From: Tidjanibacter sp.
Lineage (GTDB): Bacteria > Bacteroidota > Bacteroidia > Bacteroidales > Rikenellaceae
Reading direction: 5' to 3'
DNA: 11,535 nucleotides
Assembly: GCA_017379955.1 (NCBI GenBank)
Contig: JAFNVE010000011.1
Span: 1-11,535 of the forward strand
The position numbers and the translations under genes are program-made. The notes below the pieces were generated by a model, which saw only the letters and a program-made list of their open reading frames with translations, did no database searches and was not told the DNA's origin. Below are positions 6,032 to 11,535 of the stretch, piece after piece (position 1 is the first letter of the stretch; every line of letters begins with the position of its first letter).

Positions 6032-7006
6032 CTATTTTTTAGCGGTTGCACCAAAACGCTTAGGCAAGACATACTTGTCAATCAGAGGCACAAGCGCGTT
6101 CATAATCAGAATTGCGAAGGACATACCCTCGGGATATGCACCCCACAAACGTACCAGCATGGTAATCACACCCACACCCACACCAAAGATAATCGCACCC
6201 TTGGGAGTCATAGGCGAGGTGACATAGTCGGTTGCCATAAACCAAGCACCGAGCATTGCACCACCACCCATCAGGTGGAACAGAGGCGACATATAAGCCT
6301 CGGGAGCAATCAGCCAAGTGATGAGCGAGAAGACAGCCATCGAGCCGAGCACAGCCACAGGGATATGCCAGGTGATAACTCTGCGCCACAAGAGGTAAAG
6401 ACCACCAATGAGGAGTGCGAGAGCCGAAATCTCACCAATCGAACCGCTCTCGATACCGATAAACATATCCTTAACACTTACGCTCTGCATAACCTCAGCC
6501 ACGGGCACGCCATTTTTGAGTGCCTCCTTAGCCATAGTCAGAGGAGTAGCACCCGAGATAGCATCAGCAGCCTCGGGGAAGGTAGTCATAGCCACGGGGA
6601 AGGCAATCAGCATAAACACACGACCAACGAGTGCGGGGTTGAAGATATTCTTACCCAGACCGCCAAAGGTCATCTTAGCAACGCCGATAGCAACCAATGC
6701 ACCAATAGCCACCATCCACAGAGGAATATTCACAGGAAGGTTAAATGCGAGCAGCACACCGGTAACAGCAGCCGAGAGGTTGTTGATGGTGAGTTTGCCA
6801 CGCAACATATAACGCTGAATCAGCCACTCAAAGAGCAAGCAGCAGCATACCGAGAAGAGGGTCAGGGCGAGAACACGCACGCCATAGACCACAGTCGAAA
6901 CCACCAACGCAGGTATCAGGGCAATCAGAACATACATCATCAGGTTCTGAGTCTTGTTTGGGCCGTGAACGTGCGGAGCGGGCGATATAATCAATTTATT
7001 CTCCAT
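6032..7006 (-). CDS. rnfD: Rnf complex subunit D, FMN-binding membrane subunit
   Basis: Polytopic inner-membrane subunit of Rnf, homologous to NqrB, carrying covalent FMN and part of the ion pathway. The 324-residue protein begins with the family's SPAPHVHGPNKTQNLM (8-23). KMTFGGLGKNIFNPALVGR (111-129) is the signature block, SGAT (151-154) marks the flavinylation site with Thr154 as acceptor, and MATDYVTSPMTPKGA (257-271) is diagnostic of RnfD/NqrB. About nine or ten hydrophobic spans are visible. The ATG start is 19 bases after the rnfC stop. Confidence 0.96.
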   Translation of the reverse strand: MENKLIISPAPHVHGPNKTQNLMMYVLIALIPALVVSTVVYGVRVLALTLFSVCCCLLFEWLIQRYMLRGKLTINNLSAAVTGVLLAFNLPVNIPLWMVAIGALVAIGVAKMTFGGLGKNIFNPALVGRVFMLIAFPVAMTTFPEAADAISGATPLTMAKEALKNGVPVAEVMQSVSVKDMFIGIESGSIGEISALALLIGGLYLLWRRVITWHIPVAVLGSMAVFSLITWLIAPEAYMSPLFHLMGGGAMLGAWFMATDYVTSPMTPKGAIIFGVGVGVITMLVRLWGAYPEGMSFAILIMNALVPLIDKYVLPKRFGATAKK

Positions 7007-7025
7007 ATTTCTTCACTTATTTTTA

Positions 7026-8360
7026 CTAAGCCTTACGGCCTCTCATAATTTTCATTACCTCAGCCTTGCCCAGACGCAGGTAGTCAAGCAGGGGCAGATT
7101 CGAGGGACAGGTATAGGTACAGCAACCACACTCGATACAATCGAAGATGAAGTGCTGCTCTGCCATGTCGTACATCTTCTGCTTCGACACATTTGCCAGC
7201 AAATAGGGCTCCAAACCCATAGGACAAGCATCAACACACTTTGCGCAACGGATGCAGTCGCCCTCCTCGCCACGGAGAGTCTCCTCGGCACGGAGTACCA
7301 ACACACCCGACGAGCCTTTCATAATGGGCGAGTCGGTGTTGGACATTGCGCGACCCATCATAGGACCACCACCAATCACCTTCGCACCACCCTCGGGCAG
7401 ACCGCCGCAGTGAGCAATCAGGCTGCTTACGGGAGTACCGATACGCACCAAAAGGTTTGCAGGTTTCTCCACGCTCGAGCCCGTAACGGTTACGATACGC
7501 TCAACCAGGGGCTTATTCTTCTGCACTGCCTCATAAACTGCAAAGGCAGTACCCACGTTCTGCACTACGCAACCTGTCTCGATAGGCAGAGCACCGCTGG
7601 GCACCTGACGACCGGTAACGGCTGCAATAAGCTGTTTCTCACCACCCTGAGGATACTGCACCTTCAAAGGTACAATCTCAACATCGGTAGCCGAGCCAAC
7701 CAACTTCTGCAAGTGAGCAATAGCATCAGGCTTGTTGTTCTCAACACCCACAAAGCTCTTCTTAACACCAAGCGCACGCGCCAAAATGCGTACACCGACC
7801 AGCAACTCCGCGCCCTTCTCCAACATCAGGCGGTAGTCGGCAGTCAGATAAGGCTCGCACTCTACACCATTAATAACAAGGTACTCGGCAGTCTTACCGG
7901 GAGGCACCGAGAGCTTAACCTGAGTGGGGAAGGTAGCACCACCCATACCAACAATACCTGCCGCAGCAATTTTTTCCACAATTGCCTTGGGCTCCAGGCT
8001 GCACTCACTAACAAGAGTGTCGCTCAAATCAACACCCTCAACCCACTCGTCACCCTCAACCTTGATGGTAACAGCAGGCACGCGCAAGCCATTTGCAGCC
8101 ACAATAGTATCAACAGCAGTAACGGTACCCGACACCGAGGAGTGGATGTTACTCGAAACAAAGCCTCCTGCGGTGGCAATCACCTGACCTGCCAAAACCT
8201 TATCACCCTTTGCCACGCAAGCAACAGCAGGCGCACCAATATGCTGCGAGAGCGGAATCGACACACTCTCGGGCAGAGCAAAACGCTCAATGGCCGCCCC
8301 TGCGCTCCACTTCTTATTGTCGGCAGGGTGAATTCCTCCTATCGGAAATGTCTTCAACAT
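7026..8360 (-). CDS. rnfC: Rnf complex subunit C, NADH-binding iron-sulfur subunit
   Basis: Peripheral cytoplasmic subunit at which electrons reach NAD+; contains FMN, an NADH site like that of complex I subunit NuoF, and two [4Fe-4S] clusters. The 444-residue protein starts with GGIHPADNKKWSAG (8-21), the RnfC N-terminal domain. GIVGMGGATFPTQVKL (135-150) and NGVECEPY (164-171) form the nucleotide/FMN region. The C-terminal ferredoxin domain has CIRCAKCVDACP (Cys369, 372, 375, 379) and CIECGCCTYTCP (Cys408, 411, 414, 418). No long C-terminal Ala-rich extension of the proteobacterial RsxC kind is present. It follows rnfB after 27 bases. Confidence 0.97.
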   Translation of the reverse strand: MLKTFPIGGIHPADNKKWSAGAAIERFALPESVSIPLSQHIGAPAVACVAKGDKVLAGQVIATAGGFVSSNIHSSVSGTVTAVDTIVAANGLRVPAVTIKVEGDEWVEGVDLSDTLVSECSLEPKAIVEKIAAAGIVGMGGATFPTQVKLSVPPGKTAEYLVINGVECEPYLTADYRLMLEKGAELLVGVRILARALGVKKSFVGVENNKPDAIAHLQKLVGSATDVEIVPLKVQYPQGGEKQLIAAVTGRQVPSGALPIETGCVVQNVGTAFAVYEAVQKNKPLVERIVTVTGSSVEKPANLLVRIGTPVSSLIAHCGGLPEGGAKVIGGGPMMGRAMSNTDSPIMKGSSGVLVLRAEETLRGEEGDCIRCAKCVDACPMGLEPYLLANVSKQKMYDMAEQHFIFDCIECGCCTYTCPSNLPLLDYLRLGKAEVMKIMRGRKA

Positions 8361-8387
8361 ATCTATATACTGTTTTTGTTTCTATTC

Positions 8388-9305
8388 TTACTCTGTTTTA
8401 GCCTCAGCGGGTTTCTCCACAGCGGGAGCAGCGGGCTTTGCAGCAGCGGGCTTTGCGGCAGCGGGCGCACCCTCCTCAGCAGGTTTGCGAGCAGGAAAGC
8501 CAACCTCAACAATAGCACCAGTGGGGCACTCTACAACGCACTTACGGCACAAGCGGCACTTGGTCGAATCTATAAAGGCGAGGTTGTTCTCAACGGTAAT
8601 AGCACCGAAGGGGCAAACCTTTGCACACTTACCGCAACCGATACAAGCAGCCGAGCAACTCTTGCGAGCCACACCACCCTTGTCCTTATTCACGCACGAT
8701 ACATAAACCTTGCGGCTCTTGGGGAACTTCTTGCGCAACTCAATAACGCCCTTAGGACAAGCCTTTACGCAAGCACCACAAGCAGTACACTTCTCATCGT
8801 CAACCTCGGGAAGACCGGTCTCTGCGTTCATAGTGATAGCGCCAAACTCGCAGACACTTGTACAGTCACCCTTGCCAAGACAGCCAAAGGTACAGCCAGT
8901 CTCGCCACCGTAGAGCGATGCTACAACAGCGCAAGAGGGAGCACCGTCGAACTGATTGGTGCGAGGACGATTAGCGCACGAGCCGGCACAACGAACAACA
9001 GCCACCTGAGGCTCACGCTCAGGAGCAGCCTTGCCCAGATAGTCTGCAATACCCTTCATCACATCACCACCACCAACGGGGCAGTAAAGTGCCGAGATAT
9101 CGTCGTTCTTAACCAATGCCTCAGCCATACCACGGCAGCCAGCGAAACCGCAACCGCCACAGTTAGCACCAGGCAACTTACTCTCCACCTCGTCAATACG
9201 AGGATCCTCCTCTACTTTGAATTTCTGGGCGACGAAGTAGAGCACCGCCGCCAACACAGCACCCAACACAACGAGTGTCAGAATGGTGTAACCTAAAACT
9301 CCCAT
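8388..9305 (-). CDS. rnfB: Rnf complex subunit B, polyferredoxin
   Basis: Membrane-anchored cytoplasmic polyferredoxin that takes electrons from reduced ferredoxin. In the 305-residue protein, an N-terminal span (about 5-25) precedes an Fe4S domain with C-GGC-GFAGC (Cys49, 52, 57) plus Cys75. A central region has RCAGSC (105-110) and an unusually spaced set Cys138, 142, 148, 152, paired with a ferredoxin motif at Cys173, 176, 179, 183. A last pair of motifs uses Cys221, 224, 227, 231 and Cys250, 253, 256, 260. About five [4Fe-4S] clusters are implied, like the long clostridial-type RnfB and not the shorter E. coli RsxB. Residues 270-305 are a low-complexity Ala/Pro/Lys tail. The ATG lies 2 bases after the rseC stop. 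Confidence 0.96.
   Translation of the reverse strand: MGVLGYTILTLVVLGAVLAAVLYFVAQKFKVEEDPRIDEVESKLPGANCGGCGFAGCRGMAEALVKNDDISALYCPVGGGDVMKGIADYLGKAAPEREPQVAVVRCAGSCANRPRTNQFDGAPSCAVVASLYGGETGCTFGCLGKGDCTSVCEFGAITMNAETGLPEVDDEKCTACGACVKACPKGVIELRKKFPKSRKVYVSCVNKDKGGVARKSCSAACIGCGKCAKVCPFGAITVENNLAFIDSTKCRLCRKCVVECPTGAIVEVGFPARKPAEEGAPAAAKPAAAKPAAPAVEKPAEAKTE
8428..8466. repeat. 15-base tandem repeat encoding the RnfB tail
   Basis: Two near-identical 15-base units (GCAGCGGGCTTTGCA at 8428-8442, and 8443-8457 with one change) and a 9-base partial copy follow one another. On the coding strand they give KPAAA units in the RnfB C-terminal tail. Being an exact multiple of three, copy-number change would keep the frame. 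Confidence 0.7.
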
Positions 9306-9307
9306 AA

Positions 9308-9730
9308 TTATATTATTGTTTGTTTGATTCTAAAAACAATCACCTTCTCCAACTTATGGCGCAAGAGCCACAAGCCGATATAGTAGAGCGCACAAGCACC
9401 GAGCGACGACAGACCAGAGATAACCTCGCCTGCACCACACTCCATAAGTACCAACAACACTCCCAGAATAATAAAGAAAGGCACCACATAGGCGTAAACC
9501 ACCGCCTTGATGCCCATAACCTGCTCCATCTCGACAGTCACCTGCTGACCCACCTCATAGTGTTCAGCATCCTCTGTCCATACTGTCACAATCTTCTCCG
9601 CCTGCTCACTCATAGCACACGAAGAGCGCGCCTTGCAACTACCGCATGCGCTCTGAACAGTAACCTCCACATCTACACGGCCACCCTCAATGGCCTTAAC
9701 AATGCCCTCGTGTTCTACTACTGCTCCCAT
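9308..9730 (-). CDS. rseC: RseC/SoxR-reducing-system family membrane protein
   Basis: RseC-family proteins are small inner-membrane proteins often encoded beside rnf/rsx genes; in E. coli the family acts on sigma-E control and SoxR reduction, but the role beside Rnf in Bacteroidota is not settled. The 140-residue protein has an N-terminal cytoplasmic domain with the family cysteine motif CGSCKARSSC (Cys29, 32, 38), then two membrane spans (about 73-96 and 104-123) and a basic C-terminus. The ATG overlaps the nadE stop by one base (TAATG) and the stop is 2 bases before rnfB, so it lies inside the operon and is probably translationally coupled on both sides. Confidence 0.92.
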   Translation of the reverse strand: MGAVVEHEGIVKAIEGGRVDVEVTVQSACGSCKARSSCAMSEQAEKIVTVWTEDAEHYEVGQQVTVEMEQVMGIKAVVYAYVVPFFIILGVLLVLMECGAGEVISGLSSLGACALYYIGLWLLRHKLEKVIVFRIKQTII

Positions 9731-11301
9731 TAGAAACCATATTTACTTGTCAGAGGCATAATTCTATCCTTGCCAAAGGTGCAGTGCGAGATACGCAGCA
9801 CGGGGCAGAATTGGTAGCGTTTCTGAGCATTACGCAAAATATTGCCATAGATTTTGTGGACTACATCACTGTCGAAGCCGGCATTGATAATCTCCTCGCG
9901 GCTCTGACCCTCCTCCAACATACGGTAGATGATTGCATCAACAACATCGTAGGGAGGCATATAGTCGATATCCTTCTGATCGGGACGCAACTCTGCCGAG
10001 GGCTCTTTTTCAATTATCGACTCGGGGATAATCTCCTTCTCACGGTTAATGAGGTGAGCCAAAGCATAGACATCGCGCTTATATACATCACCCAGGATAC
10101 TCAGCACACCCGCGCTATCGCCATAAAGAGTGCTAAAACCAAGAGCCAACTCGCTCTTGTTGGTGGTGTTGAGCAGCACATCGCCATACTTGTTCGACAG
10201 AGCCATCAGCAATACCGAGCGCAGACGCGACTGGATATTCTCCTCAGCCACACCAAACTCGTTATCCTCACCAAAGATAGGTGCCATTGCCTCGGTCATC
10301 AACTTATATGCATCGGTGATAGGGACAACATCATATTTCACGCCCAGATTCTCTGCCAGAGCAATCGAATCTTCCACCGAGTGGTCACTCGAAAACTGCG
10401 AAGGCATCAACAATACGCGCACATTTTCGGGGCCCAGCACATCGGCAGCAATAGCAGCCACCACAGCCGAGTCAATACCACCCGACAGACCCAGACAAGC
10501 CCTCTTGAAGCCGTTCTTAGCGAAGAAGTCGCCAAGGCCTAACTTGATGGCACACATAGTGTTGATAGTCTTGTCCTGATAGGGAATCTCAATAGGCTTG
10601 TTGTCAGCATCCAAATCGACAACAGCAAAATCCTCTTTGAAACTCTCGAGCAGAGCAATCGCCTCGCCCTTGTAGTTGAAGACAGCCGACGAGCCATCGT
10701 AGATAGTGTCGGTGTTACCACCCAGCTGGTTGGCATAGACAATATTGCGCTCAGTCACAAAACTCTTCTCGGCCATAAACGAATAGCGACGCTCGATGCG
10801 ACGACGACGCCAACGGTCAGCGTCGAGGAAGATAACGGTATCGGTCGCACGCACAAAGTCGGTCGATGCGATATCGTGTCCGAGCACAACAGCCACCTTG
10901 TGGCCATTGATAAAGAAGTACTCGCAGCCGTCACCCGCAGTGAGGTAAGCGGCCTCGTCACGACGCTCCACATCGTGCTTGGTCACAAAACTAACCACGC
11001 GCCTGTTCTGGATGATGGCGGCAGCACTGAGTGTGTTGTGCGAATTCTGTATAGGAAGTCCGATGACTACTGTTATATTGTCGCAGAAGGCGGCAATCTC
11101 CACCAAGGCCTCCTCACACATCTCGAGGAACTGCACCTTGTTGAGAAGGTCGTATGCGGGAGCACCCGAGATTGCATACTCAGCAAAGACTGCTACATCA
11201 GCACCGGCCTTCTTGGCTCTCTCGATAGCATCGACGATCTTCATCTTGTTTGCATCGAAAGCACCAATAGTGTAATTTAATTGAGCGACAGCTACTTTCA
11301 T
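9730..11301 (-). CDS. nadE: NAD+ synthetase with degenerate glutaminase domain
   Basis: Final step of NAD+ synthesis: ATP-dependent amidation of nicotinic acid adenine dinucleotide. The 523-residue protein has an N-terminal nitrilase-like domain (about 1-245) and a C-terminal synthetase domain. The synthetase motifs are intact: LGLSGGIDSAVV (270-281, ATP pyrophosphatase loop), NTTNKSELALGFSTLYGD (378-395) and EKEPSAELRPDQKD (431-444). In the glutaminase domain Glu41 (FAEYAISG) and Lys108 (VTKHD) of the Glu-Lys-Cys triad remain, but the CED position reads GHD, with Gly141 where the nucleophilic cysteine should be. The LPNYxVFDExRYF-type loop after the lysine is shortened and changed, and the SASPY segment is gone. 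It therefore probably uses free ammonia. It is the first gene of the nadE-rseC-rnf operon and starts at the ATG behind a good -7 box. Confidence 0.93.
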   Translation of the reverse strand: MKVAVAQLNYTIGAFDANKMKIVDAIERAKKAGADVAVFAEYAISGAPAYDLLNKVQFLEMCEEALVEIAAFCDNITVVIGLPIQNSHNTLSAAAIIQNRRVVSFVTKHDVERRDEAAYLTAGDGCEYFFINGHKVAVVLGHDIASTDFVRATDTVIFLDADRWRRRRIERRYSFMAEKSFVTERNIVYANQLGGNTDTIYDGSSAVFNYKGEAIALLESFKEDFAVVDLDADNKPIEIPYQDKTINTMCAIKLGLGDFFAKNGFKRACLGLSGGIDSAVVAAIAADVLGPENVRVLLMPSQFSSDHSVEDSIALAENLGVKYDVVPITDAYKLMTEAMAPIFGEDNEFGVAEENIQSRLRSVLLMALSNKYGDVLLNTTNKSELALGFSTLYGDSAGVLSILGDVYKRDVYALAHLINREKEIIPESIIEKEPSAELRPDQKDIDYMPPYDVVDAIIYRMLEEGQSREEIINAGFDSDVVHKIYGNILRNAQKRYQFCPVLRISHCTFGKDRIMPLTSKYGF

Positions 11302-11333
11302 ATTGGATTGGATACTTTATCACAATTTGGGGG

Positions 11334-11341
11334 CAAAGATA
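11334..11341 (-). promoter_or_regulatory. -7 box of the nadE-rseC-rnf operon promoter
   Basis: On the minus strand the sequence reads TATCTTTG followed by C, an exact fit to the Bacteroidota -7 box (TAnnTTTG). It lies 32 bases before the nadE ATG, giving a leader of roughly 25 bases with no clear Shine-Dalgarno. No TTTG is found about 19-22 bases upstream; the only nearby one (11354-11357) is too close, so the -33 element is weak or absent. Confidence 0.6.
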
Positions 11342-11400
11342 CAACTTTTCGGGCAAATTCTACCTCTTATTATAATAAATTTTAACCTACCCCACCCCAA

Positions 11401-11438
11401 CAAACAAAACGGGTAGCAGAAATCAATTCCGCTACCCG
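11401..11438 (-). terminator. Intrinsic terminator after the right-edge gene
   Basis: The inverted repeat CGGGTAGC (11410-11417) and GCTACCCG (11431-11438) has a 13-base loop in which GAA/TTC can pair further. Read on the minus strand the stem is followed by TTTTGTTTG. It lies 29 bases past the stop of the partial gene at the right edge and separates that gene from nadE. Confidence 0.8.
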
Positions 11439-11467
11439 CAATATTTTCCACTATTTATCTGCCTCAC

Positions 11468-11535
11468 CTAAAACGACCAGCTGCAATTCAAAGCAAAACC
11501 AATCGGGTCAAAACTTGCATACTTACCCTTAATTC
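11468..11535 (-). CDS. Probable outer-membrane beta-barrel protein, C-terminal fragment
   Basis: Only the last 21 codons and the TAG stop are in the window; the gene continues beyond the right edge. The end reads KYASFDPIGFALNCSWSF, with alternating hydrophobic/polar residues and a terminal phenylalanine. That pattern is the usual last beta strand (BAM recognition signal) of outer-membrane barrels. The terminator just downstream supports a real gene end. The exact family cannot be told from this fragment. Confidence 0.55.
   Translation of the reverse strand, partial: IKGKYASFDPIGFALNCSWSF

Noticed and set aside
5237..7048. 603-codon open frame on the plus strand, opposite rnfE, rnfG and rnfD
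   Set aside because: It is also antisense to conserved rnf genes, has unnatural His/Thr/Asn-rich composition, and resembles no protein family.
7152..9296. 714-codon open frame on the plus strand, opposite rnfC and rnfB
   Set aside because: It is antisense to two clearly conserved genes, its translation is rich in His, Asn, Thr and Ser with no recognisable domain, and no promoter or start context supports it. It arises from the codon usage of the real genes.

Overview
The window looks like a chromosomal segment of a Bacteroidales bacterium, possibly Alistipes/Rikenellaceae-like, though genus is a guess. The support is: Bacteroidota-type -7 promoter boxes (TAnnTTTG), little Shine-Dalgarno signal before most starts, the gene order rseC-rnfBCDGEA, and best-remembered family matches for NadE, Hpt, QueE and the DivIC-like protein. 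Almost everything is on the minus strand; one small gene is on the plus strand. I see no mobile element, CRISPR array, tRNA or rRNA.

Layout, left to right. Positions 1-325 carry no convincing gene but hold a palindromic direct repeat and three hairpins, one directly after the flippase stop. Positions 326-3709 are a tightly packed minus-strand operon, transcribed hpt -> queE -> ftsB/divIC-like -> aroQ -> wzx-like flippase, with overlapping or closely spaced genes. Positions 3710-3812 are a divergent promoter region in which two -7 boxes touch back to back. Positions 3813-4052 are a plus-strand gene for a 79-residue single-span membrane protein of unknown function. Positions 4053-4267 are a convergent intergenic region with a bidirectional terminator and a large multi-stem inverted repeat.

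Positions 4268-11301 are a second minus-strand operon, transcribed nadE -> rseC -> rnfB -> rnfC -> rnfD -> rnfG -> rnfE -> rnfA. It encodes the complete six-subunit Rnf complex (ferredoxin:NAD+ oxidoreductase that moves Na+ or H+ across the membrane), an RseC-family membrane protein, and a two-domain NAD+ synthetase. The gaps are 1-27 bases or single-base overlaps, and a good -7 box lies just before nadE. The right edge holds a terminator and the last 21 codons of an apparent outer-membrane beta-barrel protein.

The genes link NAD+ formation (NadE) with NAD+ reduction by Rnf. The most notable point is that NadE keeps the synthetase domain motifs but has lost the catalytic cysteine of its N-terminal nitrilase-like glutaminase domain (Gly141 in its place), with the surrounding motifs also eroded. 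This suggests an ammonia-dependent enzyme that carries a dead glutaminase domain. Otherwise the window is mostly housekeeping and energy metabolism; I found no clear new defence or mobile system.
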